Below are positions 27,719 to 36,026 of a stretch of 64,000 bases of DNA, one piece after another. This DNA comes from Fimbriimonas sp. (GTDB taxonomy: Bacteria > Armatimonadota > Fimbriimonadia > Fimbriimonadales > Fimbriimonadaceae): the NCBI GenBank assembly GCA_031292555.1, contig JARLGV010000023.1, forward strand, positions 1 through 64,000, in the 5' to 3' direction. The notes beneath the pieces were generated by a model. It searched no databases, was not told the origin of the DNA, and worked only from the letters and a program-made list of their open reading frames with translations. Numbering within the stretch: the first letter of the stretch is position 1; the number at the start of each line of letters is the position of its first letter. The position numbers and the translations under genes were made by a program.

Positions 27719-28011
27719 TTGTCGTCTCCGTGCTTGACCTTCCACCAGTGGTCGGTTTTGTCCCGGAGTTCCTGCTCCGAAAGATCGGGGCGGTTCAGCT
27801 TCAGGTTGTTGTAGTACTGCTCCTTATCCAGGTTTGCGCCGGATGCGCCAGCACGTCCGGCGCCGTGGGCCACCGGGGACGGGTGGCCGTAGTTCGGGTT
27901 TCGCGATTCCCCAGGAGGTCCCGAAAGCGTCTCGCGGGCCAGGGCAGCCAGAGCAATCACTCCGACGACCCCGAGCGCGATGGCGATGACGGTGCCCTTG
28001 TTCATCTCCAT
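27703..28011 (-). CDS. small membrane-anchored protein, unknown function
   Basis: 102 aa from the ATG at 28011 (or 100 aa from 28005). The first 28 residues hold a single membrane segment (GTVIAIALGVVGVIALAALA). The outside part is Gly/Pro/Ala-rich, then a charged helix with LDKEQYYNNLKLNRPDLSEQELRDKTD. It begins 20 bases after the pilin-like gene on the same strand and precedes GH127, so it is part of that operon. It could help anchor or process the pilin-like protein. The LacI-controlled operon has a small lipoprotein in the same slot, but their sequences are not alike. Confidence 0.7.
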   Translation of the reverse strand: MEMNKGTVIAIALGVVGVIALAALARETLSGPPGESRNPNYGHPSPVAHGAGRAGASGANLDKEQYYNNLKLNRPDLSEQELRDKTDHWWKVKHGDDKVAGG

Positions 28012-28031
28012 TTTCGTGCCGCCAGCCAAGA

Positions 28032-28901
28032 CTAGTACACCTGCTGGCCGTTCGCGACGAAGTTGTCGATCAACTGCTGCTGCAGGCCTCGAATGTCGGA
28101 ATCCTGGAGGGTTCCCGGATTTGTCCACATGAAGCTCGACCCGGTTTGGAAGGTTTGTCCTGCTCGCAGCCGCTTGACGTGTCCATCGAAGAACGAATAG
28201 ATGCCGCCTTGGTTGTGCCAATAAGCCATCGGTCCCGTGCCAACTGCCCAGGTGTTGAGGTCGCCGGATGAGTTATGTGAAGCCGCGGTAAACGACACCC
28301 ACCAGTAGCCGAGGCCCTCCCACCAGCCTCGACCGGATTCCAGCAACAGCAGGTTGGCCGGGTTCTCGGCGGCCGTCATCGCCATGATGCCGGTATTCGT
28401 CGCCCCGTATGTAGCCGCATCGTTTCCTACGATATTCGACGCACATGGGATCTTGTAGTCGGCTTGCCAATTGGAACCGCCGTCCAGAGCGAATTGCTCC
28501 GCCTGGGTCGCACAGACGTCGGCGATGACTGCTCCATCGTTCCAGCCATCGCCGGGATTGGCGGAGTCTCCGGAAAGCTCGTTGGAAGCGCTGGGCGCGT
28601 TCGGGTCGAGCCATGCTCCGGCACTCTTGACGTACGGATAGACCGCCGAACGCCACGTGTACCAAGAGCCCCACACGACGTTGTCGGTCCAGAACCGCTG
28701 CTCCGGCATCATGTCGTCGGAGTCGTTGGTGTACATGATGTAGGCGAGGGCGATCTGCTTTGAGTTGCTGACGGCAGTGGTTGTCTTCGCGGCCCGCTTA
28801 GCGGTTGCGAAGACAGGGAAGAGGATGGAAGCGAGAATCGCAATAATTGCAATGACGACAAGTAGCTCAATGAGCGTGAAGGCTTTCGATGATTTGTGCA
28901 T
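28032..28901 (-). CDS. prepilin-type secreted protein with DGH motif (DUF1559-like)
   Basis: 289 aa from the ATG at 28901; the frame extends further upstream but without a sensible leader. KAFTLIELLVVIAIIAILASILFPVFATAKR is a type IV prepilin leader and hydrophobic helix, cleaved by PilD-type peptidase before the Phe. The globular part is Trp- and Gly-rich. Near the C-terminus, YSFFDGHVKRL is the DGH motif of the 'H-X9-DG' pilin-like proteins abundant in Planctomycetes and Armatimonadota. It is the first gene of the operon pilin / small membrane protein / GH127, divergent from the GntR-LacI regulator, so it is probably made only when the sugar is present. Confidence 0.88.
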   Translation of the reverse strand: MHKSSKAFTLIELLVVIAIIAILASILFPVFATAKRAAKTTTAVSNSKQIALAYIMYTNDSDDMMPEQRFWTDNVVWGSWYTWRSAVYPYVKSAGAWLDPNAPSASNELSGDSANPGDGWNDGAVIADVCATQAEQFALDGGSNWQADYKIPCASNIVGNDAATYGATNTGIMAMTAAENPANLLLLESGRGWWEGLGYWWVSFTAASHNSSGDLNTWAVGTGPMAYWHNQGGIYSFFDGHVKRLRAGQTFQTGSSFMWTNPGTLQDSDIRGLQQQLIDNFVANGQQVY

Positions 28902-29006
28902 ATAGAGAACGGCTCCTTCGACGTTTGCTGGTCGGATATGAAATGCCTGCTTGGTACCAGTATTGTAAGGCAAGACTCATGGACTGGCAAGGATTCGGAT
29001 GAAAAT

Positions 29007-29046
29007 CTGACAGATTGGTCTGGCTTGGTATATACTTCTTGTATAT
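29007..29046 (+). promoter_or_regulatory. promoter and operator of the GntR-LacI regulator
   Basis: CTGACA (29007-29012), an 18-base spacer and TATACT (29031-29036) form a good -35/-10 pair reading rightward. The -10 lies inside a perfect inverted repeat, ATATACTTCTTGTATAT (29030-29046), whose half-sites are 6 bases with a 5-base spacer. This is similar in shape to AraR-type operators, and it fits autorepression and control of the divergent pilin operon. Confidence 0.6.
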
Positions 29047-30140
29047 TGGTACATCCAAAGAGTTCGACTCGCTACCACCAGATCGCTGCCCGAATTCGAA
29101 CGAGGATCCTTCAGGGCGAACTGGCGGCGGGGGTTCGAGTCGGCTCGGAACGTGCTCTCGGGTTGGAATACCAAGCCCAGCGGACTACAGTTCGTCAAGC
29201 TCTCGCTCTTCTTGAGAACGAGGGACATTTGGTCAAGGACCGTCGTGGAGCGTTCGTGGTCCAAGCATCGGTGCAGCCGGCGAACACCTTTCTCGTCATT
29301 GTTCATTCAGGAACTGGCTCGAATCTGTCGGCGCTGTTCGAGGGATTCGCATGCGTCGCCGAAGAGAAAGGTTTTGAGGCGCGCCGAGTCACCAACGATC
29401 CTTTGGCCGACTCCGCCGTCACTCAGGTCCCCTATGCCGATTCACTTCCAAAGGAGATCGCGGGCGTACTGATTTGGCCGCACTTTCCCATTGACACGGC
29501 CCAGATCCAGAAAATAATGGAGCGAGTGCCTGTCGTCCTGGCAGATCGGCGCATCATCGGCTTGGCGGCCGATTGCGTGCGATTCGACGATATCGCAGGC
29601 GGCAGAATCGTGACCCAGCATTTGCTCGAATTAGGACATCGTCGGATCGCGTTCTTGACGGACGAAGTATTTGCCGAGACGGTTCAGGCACGCTGGCAAG
29701 GGTATATCCTGGCCCACGAGGAAGCCGGCGTTCCCTGCGATCCACGGCTAAGCCTCCTGTACCAATACATCCAGCCTGACATCTTCGGGCAGACTATGCG
29801 GTGGCTTGTTTCGACTCCCGAGGCGCGACCGACCGCCGTCGTTTGCGCAAACGACGTCGTGGCACTTGGTCTCCTTCGGTTTCTCGCCAGCGAGGGCATA
29901 CGGGTCCCCGAGGACATTTCAGTCACCGGCTTCGGCGACGCGATCCCCGAATACACCGCTGCCGTGTCGCTAACGACTGTCTACCAAGCGTTCTATGAAG
30001 TCGGCAGCGAGGCAGCTCGACTGCTCATCGAACGGTCGTCCCAGTCCGAGGCGGAGCGCCGAGTCGACATCCGCGACATCGCTCTTCCAGTTCACGTGGT
30101 CCCGCGCGGGTCGACAGCCAAGCCATCGCCTGGCTCGTAA
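29046..30140 (+). CDS. GntR-type HTH fused to LacI-type sugar-binding domain (AraR-like regulator)
   Basis: About 364 aa from the TTG at 29046. This start puts RYHQIAARIRTRILQGEL at the usual distance from the N-terminus of a GntR domain; an ATG at 28896 would lie upstream of the apparent promoter. The winged HTH covers about residues 1-75 (QRTTVRQALALLENEGHLVKDRRGAFVV). A periplasmic-binding-type effector domain follows (GRIVTQHLLELGHRRIAFLTD, PTAVVCANDVVALGLLRFLASEGIRVPEDISVTGFGD). This is the architecture of AraR and similar repressors. It is divergent from the pilin/GH127 operon, so L-arabinose or an arabinoside is a reasonable effector guess. Confidence 0.85.
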   Translation: MVHPKSSTRYHQIAARIRTRILQGELAAGVRVGSERALGLEYQAQRTTVRQALALLENEGHLVKDRRGAFVVQASVQPANTFLVIVHSGTGSNLSALFEGFACVAEEKGFEARRVTNDPLADSAVTQVPYADSLPKEIAGVLIWPHFPIDTAQIQKIMERVPVVLADRRIIGLAADCVRFDDIAGGRIVTQHLLELGHRRIAFLTDEVFAETVQARWQGYILAHEEAGVPCDPRLSLLYQYIQPDIFGQTMRWLVSTPEARPTAVVCANDVVALGLLRFLASEGIRVPEDISVTGFGDAIPEYTAAVSLTTVYQAFYEVGSEAARLLIERSSQSEAERRVDIRDIALPVHVVPRGSTAKPSPGS

Positions 30141-30168
30141 CCAGTGCGAGGCTGGGTGCGGTAGGAAC

Positions 30169-31224
30169 TCAGACGTCATCGATTGCCGGATCGTCAAGTC
30201 GAACCCGCCTGCCTTGTCTAGAGGAAACGTATGTCGCCAAGACCATCCGCAATGCCGTGCGTCCGTCCTGTGCGGTTGCGATTGGCGGGCGTTCACCGCG
30301 CAGAAACGCGGCCAGAGGTGCTGCCAAGCCGGCGATCCGCTCGCCATGGCCTGCCGGCGATGCGATTTCGCTTATCGTCCAGGCGCCGCACGCGCTTTCA
30401 TACCACTTTTGGCCGATCGAACCATTAGGTCGCGGGACGTTGCAGCTGGGCACATCGCCGTAGTTCTGGATGATCGTTCCCCGGTCGAATACGATTTCAA
30501 CGGTGTTCTCGTGTGCTGGGCACGTAAAGCTGCAGACGACCTCGGCAAGCGGTCCACCTGGATAGCGGAAGATCGCGATGCCGGTATCGTTTGCGACCGC
30601 CGGATCGAGCAAGGTCTCGACTTCGGCGGTGACCGTCTCAGGAGCGCCGAGCAGCCACAGGATGAAGTCGATTGCGTGCGCCGAGTCGTCGGCCCAGATG
30701 TCGCGGTTCAGCTTGGGATCGTTGTGCCAACTCTTGGCAAACCAGTCCCAAAGGTGGACGCCCAGCCCATGCCGACGCCTGACCATAAGAACTTTGCCCA
30801 AGGTGCCTCCTTCCATGACCTTCTTGATCTCTAGGTTCTGGGGATCGACGCGCATTTGCCACGCCAATGTAAACGGAACACCTGCTGTCTCAACTGCCGT
30901 AACGATCCGATCTGCTTCTGTCATCGTCAGCGAAATCGGCTTCTGCAGCACGATCGCCTTGCCCGCCGCCGCCGCCAACTCGACCAGATCCGCATGACGC
31001 GAGGTCTCTGAAGCGATGACCACTGCCTCGACGTCTTCGAGAAGCTCGGCGATCGTCATGCTGGGCCGGAGCCCAAATCCTTCGGCCGCCTTGGTAAGTC
31101 GTTCGGCGTCGTGGTCCCATCCCGCGACCACCTTGATGCCAAGCTCTGGCTTGTCCCTCCACTGTGTGCAATAGGCATGAACATGCCCATGCGCAAAACC
31201 CAAGACTCCAACACTGATAGCCAT
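30169..31224 (-). CDS. Gfo/Idh/MocA family sugar oxidoreductase
   Basis: 351 aa. The N-terminal Rossmann fold (ISVGVLGFAHGHVHAY) has GFAHGH in place of the usual GxGxxG/A. VLQKPISLTMTEADRIV corresponds to the EKP motif with its catalytic-site Lys, and WADDSAHAIDFILWLLG holds the D...H pair of the active site. Members oxidise or reduce sugars and inositols with NAD(P). It converges on the GntR-LacI regulator gene with 28 bases between stops, and the tail-to-tail layout suggests a shared carbohydrate context but not co-transcription. Confidence 0.82.
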   Translation of the reverse strand: MAISVGVLGFAHGHVHAYCTQWRDKPELGIKVVAGWDHDAERLTKAAEGFGLRPSMTIAELLEDVEAVVIASETSRHADLVELAAAAGKAIVLQKPISLTMTEADRIVTAVETAGVPFTLAWQMRVDPQNLEIKKVMEGGTLGKVLMVRRRHGLGVHLWDWFAKSWHNDPKLNRDIWADDSAHAIDFILWLLGAPETVTAEVETLLDPAVANDTGIAIFRYPGGPLAEVVCSFTCPAHENTVEIVFDRGTIIQNYGDVPSCNVPRPNGSIGQKWYESACGAWTISEIASPAGHGERIAGLAAPLAAFLRGERPPIATAQDGRTALRMVLATYVSSRQGRRVRLDDPAIDDV

Positions 31225-31436
31225 CGTGCGCCCGTCGTTCCAGTGTCAACATACCTGCCCAGGCCGTCCATTGGGGCACAGGACGGCACGGGCAAAGGAT
31301 ATGTATCGGTGAACGATATCTGCAATTCCCGTGGGAATAGACTACTAATTCTCTGGACTACTCGACTCTCGACCTTCCAAGTCAGAATCGATCTCGTTTT
31401 CCAGGGGAGGTCAATATCGCACAAGATATCGTAATC

Positions 31437-32726
31437 GTGGGAGGAGGCGCCTCGGGCGCATTGGTGGCGGCCAATTTGCTGCGCCGCGCAAGCCAAGGGG
31501 ACCGTGTCACAGTCGTTGATCCTTGCTCGGAACTCGGACGCGGAGTCGCGTACGCCAACCTCGATCCTTGCATGCTTCTGAACGTTCGGGCCGGAGGCAT
31601 GAGCGCTTTCCCAGAGGAGCCCGGACATTTTGTCCTCTGGCTAGAGCAGGAGGGCCTCGCGGCAGACGGCGAATCATCGACCGTGTTTGCCTCCCGTCGA
31701 GACTACGGCGCCTATCTGGGCAACGTGCTCGACTCATGCCAAGCCGAGTCCGCAGGCGAACTGGTCCGGGTGCATGACTTGGCCCAAGGGATCGTGGCGA
31801 ATGATGAGATGGCGGTCGTCACTGACCACAGTGGTCGAATCAGGGCGGATCGAGTCGTGCTCGCGATCGGAAACCGTCCTCCTACGTGTCCAGCCTCGCT
31901 ATCTCGATTTGCTTCCCACCCTCGGTTCATTGCCAATCCATGGGATCACCTCCAGATCGGCAAGGTGGATTCAGACGAGGTCGTTTTCATCCTGGGGGCC
32001 GGCCTAACGATGGTCGACGTCGTTCTCCTTCTCACGCGGAACAACCACCGTGGAAGGATCGTCGTCAGATCGCGGCGAGGGCTCATGCCAAAGCCACACC
32101 GGCTTGGCCAACCTACCCCGATGGCGCAGCTACCGGCTTCGGACGAACTGTTCAAGTCGGTGATCCAACTGATGCGAGCGTCCGGTGACGACTGGCGCTC
32201 GGCCTTGGATGGACTTCGGCCACATACTGTCGAAGTTTGGGAATCTCTGTCCTGGAGAGACCGGAAGCGATTTCTCACCCATCTGCGACCGTTTTGGGAT
32301 GTCTTCCGTCACCGGATGCCGGAATGTGCCGCCGAGCAGATTCAAGAAGGGATCGACTCGGGACAGCTAGACGCACGGGCAGGTCGGGTTTGCAACGTGA
32401 GGGAAGTAACTGATGGCTTTGAAGTCACAGTTTCCGGGTGTGCTGAACCAATCTTCGCCAATCGAATCGTGAATTGCACGGGGCCATCGCTCGACCTAAG
32501 AATCGAGAAGGTCCCCATTCTGGAGTCGGTGGTTCACGCCGGGCTGGCCGACTACGATCCATTTGGCCTTGGGTTGAACGTCGACCGTGACGGTCGCACT
32601 GAGGAGGCCGGCCGCATTTGGGCACTCGGCCCACTATGCCGAGGCTGCCGATGGGAGACCACCGCCATTCCGGAGATCAGGGTACAAGCTGCCCGGATAG
32701 CCCTGAACATCATGGATGGCCAGTAG
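31437..32726 (+). CDS. FAD/NAD(P)-binding protein, YdhS-like (COG4529 type)
   Basis: About 429 aa from the GTG at 31437. This start truncates the first beta strand: codons from 31410 read VNIAQDIVIVGGGASG, so the real start is probably upstream. The strong Shine-Dalgarno GGGGAGG (31404-31410) sits at ideal distance from an ATC codon at 31416, and no ATG, GTG or TTG is available in frame there. The protein has LGRGVAYANLDPCMLLNVRAGGMSAF, characteristic of this family, and a second dinucleotide motif ILGAGLTMVDVVLLL. Its reaction is not established; family members are putative flavin oxidases or hydroxylases. No linked partner. Confidence 0.75.
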   Translation: MGGGASGALVAANLLRRASQGDRVTVVDPCSELGRGVAYANLDPCMLLNVRAGGMSAFPEEPGHFVLWLEQEGLAADGESSTVFASRRDYGAYLGNVLDSCQAESAGELVRVHDLAQGIVANDEMAVVTDHSGRIRADRVVLAIGNRPPTCPASLSRFASHPRFIANPWDHLQIGKVDSDEVVFILGAGLTMVDVVLLLTRNNHRGRIVVRSRRGLMPKPHRLGQPTPMAQLPASDELFKSVIQLMRASGDDWRSALDGLRPHTVEVWESLSWRDRKRFLTHLRPFWDVFRHRMPECAAEQIQEGIDSGQLDARAGRVCNVREVTDGFEVTVSGCAEPIFANRIVNCTGPSLDLRIEKVPILESVVHAGLADYDPFGLGLNVDRDGRTEEAGRIWALGPLCRGCRWETTAIPEIRVQAARIALNIMDGQ

Positions 32727-32806
32727 ATCACCCGGCCTCGCAGTTCTAGCCAAATCTCTGCCTATCACACGCCGACCGAATCGTCCACGAGTTGTATGAT
32801 TACGGC

Positions 32807-33508
32807 ATGCCCGAGGCATTCTTGTTGTGTCCAAATTGCGGAAACGAGCTGGCGTTGAAGTTCTGCGCGAATTGCGGACAGCGGCAAGTCGATGGCCTGC
32901 CTGCATTCGGCGAGATCCTTCACGAAGTGCTGGGTGCGGTGTTCTCCTACGACGGCAAACTTTGGCGAACCCTCAAGACCCTTGCCGCTACACCGGGGCA
33001 GCTTACGGTTGAATACGCAAGTGGAAGGCGTGCCGCCTTCTTGGGGCCATGGCAACTCTTCATCTGGTTGCAGGCGATCACCTTCACCGTGCATCAGGCC
33101 TTCTTCGATCCCGACGCTCGATACACTCACAACAAGTCGCTCGCGATTTTGGCGCTGGGCTTGGTGCTTTCGATCGCGCTCTGGGCGTTCGAGCCAAAGG
33201 GCAAGGCCGCCCTGACTCATGCCGTTCTTGCCGCCTCTCACATGTGGTCGTTTCTGATGATCGTGTTGCTCATCGAATACGCGGTTGCCGTACCGTTGGG
33301 AACAACTCTCATTGGTCGCGGTCTCCTTGACCGAAGCTTCCCGATTGGCGAAGCAGTGACTTGGATTGCAATCGCCGCGATGGAGCCGTATCTGCTCCTG
33401 TCCCTAAAGCGAGTGTACAGGAAATCGTGGCCCGCCACCGCTCTTCGATGGGTGGGTGTAAACGGGGCGGTACTCGCCGGCATGATCGGCCTTGCCAGAT
33501 ACATCTAG
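32807..33508 (+). CDS. DUF3667-like zinc-ribbon membrane protein
   Basis: About 233 aa from the ATG at 32807. CPNCGNELALKFCANCGQRQ at residues about 8-27 is a two-CxxC zinc ribbon. It is followed by FGEILHEVLGAVFSYDGKLWRTLKTLAATPGQL, the usual DUF3667 amphipathic block, and then four or five membrane helices. The family function is unknown. It stands alone between the YdhS-like gene and the pseudogene. Confidence 0.75.
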   Translation: MPEAFLLCPNCGNELALKFCANCGQRQVDGLPAFGEILHEVLGAVFSYDGKLWRTLKTLAATPGQLTVEYASGRRAAFLGPWQLFIWLQAITFTVHQAFFDPDARYTHNKSLAILALGLVLSIALWAFEPKGKAALTHAVLAASHMWSFLMIVLLIEYAVAVPLGTTLIGRGLLDRSFPIGEAVTWIAIAAMEPYLLLSLKRVYRKSWPATALRWVGVNGAVLAGMIGLARYI

Positions 33509-33660
33509 CCATTTTCGCGGTTTGTCGGTGTCCCACGGATTGCCCAATTACCGGGCAGATTGACGCCAAGAGCTTGCCCAAAAATGGGTTCAAACATGAC
33601 TCAAACCTGGTTCATTGTGCCGGCTCTCGTCCTAAGGTTGCTTGTGGCGATGTCATCGGG

Positions 33661-34269
33661 ATGGGCGAGATCCTAAGCGCTGACAACTACGCAGAATGCT
33701 TGCTGAAGGAATATATCTATCCGTCGGCCAACCGCTATCTGTCCCGATTGACGGAGGAGCCGCGGAGGCAGTATCTCGCCAAGAACGCGTGAATCAATTG
33801 ATCCGGGATCGAGGCGACCTTCACGTTTGCCGATTATCTGGCGCATATCGGTCGAATGAAGAGCCTTCCTGCATTCGATGGGTTCGCGATGACAAACGCG
33901 GAGCCGATCGAGTTTGGGAGCAAGACGACGAATGCGCGGCACTTCACCGACTTCAGCCTCCAACATGCCACGGGCAACGCGAAAGCAAAGGTGGACCCTG
34001 AGGTGTCGAACCATGTCGACCTGATGAACCCGATGTTCTTCATCGGGCGGCGAAACCCTGGCTGTGCACAGAACTGGTGGATTCGTCACGGCTCATCGGG
34101 TCGGGATACGTCCCTGCCGATCATCGTGAACCTGGCGACAACCCTCGAGAATCAAGAGAGGAACGTCGATGCCCTCCTTTACTGGGACGCCGGCCACGGC
34201 GTCGACGCGGATCCCGAGCAATTCGTTGCCTGGGTCGGGAAGCCCACCGGATTTGTGAGGCACAAGTAA
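33661..34269 (+). pseudogene. C-terminal remnant of a tannase/feruloyl esterase-like hydrolase, two in-frame TGA codons
   Basis: One frame reads MGEILSADNYAECLLKEYI...RQYLAKNA, TGA, IN, TGA, SGIEATFTFADYLAHIGRMKSLPAFDGF..., then NARHFTDFSLQHATGN, NPGCAQNWWIRHG, DTSLPIIVNLATTLENQ and LLYWDAGHGVDADPEQFVAWVG, ending at TAA 34269. This is the C-terminal third of secreted alpha/beta-hydrolases of the tannase-like group, with the catalytic His in DAGHG. The N-terminal lipase core with the nucleophile Ser is absent. The two TGA codons (33790-33792 and 33799-33801) stand where, from memory, homologs have Trp (W-I-x-W), so two TGG to TGA changes would explain them. There is no frameshift. A hairpin follows the stop. 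Confidence 0.75.
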
Positions 34270-34286
34270 ACGTCAATGATCTATGT

Positions 34287-34310
34287 GAGAGCCTCCTTAG
34301 CGGGGCTCTC
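34287..34310 (+). terminator. hairpin after the esterase remnant
   Basis: GAGAGCC and GGCTCTC form a perfect seven-base stem with a ten-base loop, 18 bases after the pseudogene stop. There is no T-run. It is probably the old terminator of the esterase gene. Confidence 0.45.
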
Positions 34311-34437
34311 GCGTTGATCAATTGCTTGGGTGCGACCGGGCCTTTTGGGAAGGCTCAAGACGCTTGTTTTGTGATCAGTAAATCCTAACTAGCCGGTAGT
34401 AAACGCCATGTATGGCTTAATCTTATGAAAATGTGAT

Positions 34438-34452
34438 AAAGAGATCCTCTTT
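34438..34452. promoter_or_regulatory. palindrome in the hipBA promoter region
   Basis: AAAGAGATCCTCTTT is a perfect inverted repeat (six-base arms, ATC centre) 60 bases before hipB, in a distinctly AT-rich stretch (about 34380-34511). It is a good candidate for the HipB operator, though it does not match the E. coli TATCC-N8-GGATA site. Confidence 0.45.
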
Positions 34453-34511
34453 TCGTCTTGCATATTAACCTAGAGATCATAATTGCTCCATAATGTGATT
34501 GATTGATCCCA

Positions 34512-34742
34512 ATGGACGAGAAACCAGCGATTCCTATCGAGCTTATCGAGCAGATCAAACGAGCCCGAAAGCAGGCACGGCTGTCGCAAGATGACCTTGC
34601 GGCACTTGCCTCAACTTCGCGCAGGCCTGTCTATTTGCTCGAGAGCGGGCGCGGAGCCGTGAGGGTCGACACCCTCGTCCGCATTTTGGACGCGCTTGGG
34701 CTTGAACTCCAAATACGACCCAAAGGAGCCGTCGATCGCTGA
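34512..34742 (+). CDS. hipB: HipB-like antitoxin, Xre-family HTH
   Basis: 76 aa from the ATG at 34512. It is a single Cro/CI-type helix-turn-helix: IKRARKQARLSQDDLAALASTSRRPVYLLESGRGAVRVDTLVRILDALGLEL, ending LQIRPKG like other HipB proteins. It binds its own promoter and neutralises HipA. The 3' end overlaps the hipA reading frame, typical of a co-translated toxin-antitoxin pair. Confidence 0.85.
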   Translation: MDEKPAIPIELIEQIKRARKQARLSQDDLAALASTSRRPVYLLESGRGAVRVDTLVRILDALGLELQIRPKGAVDR

Positions 34743-35922
34743 CTACCGCTCGGTCGACAACCTGAGGGTCTACTGCGAGGACGAGCACGTGGGCGACCTC
34801 CGGCGTACCCCTAAAGGTTGCGTGTTCCAATACACGGACGCATTCTTGAACTCTGATCAAAGGCCGATCGCTCTCCATCTCCCCAAAGACCCAAACGGTC
34901 TGATCGTAGAAGGCATCGCCAATCTGCCGACTTACTTTGCGGGGCTTCTGCCCGAAGGCGTCATGCTTTCTGCGATTCGGAACCTAGTCGGATCGGCGCC
35001 AGATGACCTTTTCGCCATTTTGGCGGCAACTGGCTCCGATGCGATCGGTGACATCGACGTACGCATTCCTGGCGAAACTGCTCATTCGAAACCCCTCGAC
35101 CTTGAGCAAGCTGTCCACCTCATTGAGGCGCTTCTTCACCGAAGAATCAATACGCTTGGCGATCAGATCACCGCAATTCCCGGGGTCCAGCCCAAATTGT
35201 CGATCGGATCGATCGTTCGTTCGGGGCGAAAGACGACCTACATCGCCAAGTTCGAGTCTCCGGACTTCCCTAATCTACTAAGGAATGAATTCGAGTGCAT
35301 GCGGCTTGCCAAGCGCTGTCGACTAAATGTCGCCGATGTCGAGACTAGGCAGAGAGCATTGATCATCCACCGCTTTGACCGCAAAGTCATCGGTCCTGCG
35401 AAGAAGATCGTAAAGGCGCATGTGGAGGACCTGTGCCAAGCCATGGATCTGTTTCCGAACGCCAAATACTCCATGGAGTATCGCGATCTTATGGTGGCAA
35501 TGCAGAGACTGGGAACTTCCAAAGCCACGCTCCTCGATGCTCTTCGGCTATACGTTTTTAGCTACATCATCGGTAACGGCGATATGCATGCCAAGAACAT
35601 CAGCATGATCCTCGACAGAGAAACAGGACAGTGGCGGCTGTCCCCGGCTTACGATTTGCTGTCCACCTTGCCCTACTGCGAGGTCCTGCCGGGAGCGGAT
35701 CGCATGGCGCTTGCCCTCGCCGGCGGGTCATTCGGGCGGTTCACCGTCGCCGAGTTCGTGGCTTTTGGAGCCGAATTCGAACTGACTGAGGTCGCAGTTG
35801 TGAGGATGCTGAAAGCGGTCTCCCAGGCGGTTCTCAGTCACGTGCAAAATGTTGTTTGCGGTGTCCTGACTGCCAAGGTTGTCGAAACCATGATGCTAAG
35901 GGCAGAATCATTGCGGCCTTGA
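34696..35922 (+). CDS. hipA: HipA-like serine/threonine kinase toxin
   Basis: 408 aa from a TTG at 34696 (a second TTG is at 34702); no ATG or GTG exists near the true N-terminus, which lies inside hipB. The N-terminal couple domain (LRVYCEDEHVGDLRR...YFAGLLPEG) is complete. Kinase motifs are GVQPKLSIG (P-loop-like), IGNGDMHAKNISM (catalytic loop with Asp, Asn) and LSPAYDLLST (metal-binding Asp). Thus it looks active. HipA toxins phosphorylate glutamyl-tRNA synthetase or other targets and cause growth arrest. The non-ATG start and overlap would keep toxin levels below antitoxin. Confidence 0.87.
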   Translation: MGLNSKYDPKEPSIADYRSVDNLRVYCEDEHVGDLRRTPKGCVFQYTDAFLNSDQRPIALHLPKDPNGLIVEGIANLPTYFAGLLPEGVMLSAIRNLVGSAPDDLFAILAATGSDAIGDIDVRIPGETAHSKPLDLEQAVHLIEALLHRRINTLGDQITAIPGVQPKLSIGSIVRSGRKTTYIAKFESPDFPNLLRNEFECMRLAKRCRLNVADVETRQRALIIHRFDRKVIGPAKKIVKAHVEDLCQAMDLFPNAKYSMEYRDLMVAMQRLGTSKATLLDALRLYVFSYIIGNGDMHAKNISMILDRETGQWRLSPAYDLLSTLPYCEVLPGADRMALALAGGSFGRFTVAEFVAFGAEFELTEVAVVRMLKAVSQAVLSHVQNVVCGVLTAKVVETMMLRAESLRP

Positions 35923-36026
35923 TCAAGTAGACGATGAGCCGCAACGACTGCTCCCTGCTCGCCAGGTTCACGTTCAAGATGTCAAGGTTCGGAGGCCAAG
36001 ATCCGAACCTCGACAAATCAAGATTG

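Noticed and set aside
31289-31320. GATAT-rich inverted repeat before the Gfo/Idh/MocA and YdhS-like genes as an operator
   Set aside because: The arms are only five or six bases with irregular spacing and do not match the operator at 29030; too weak to list.
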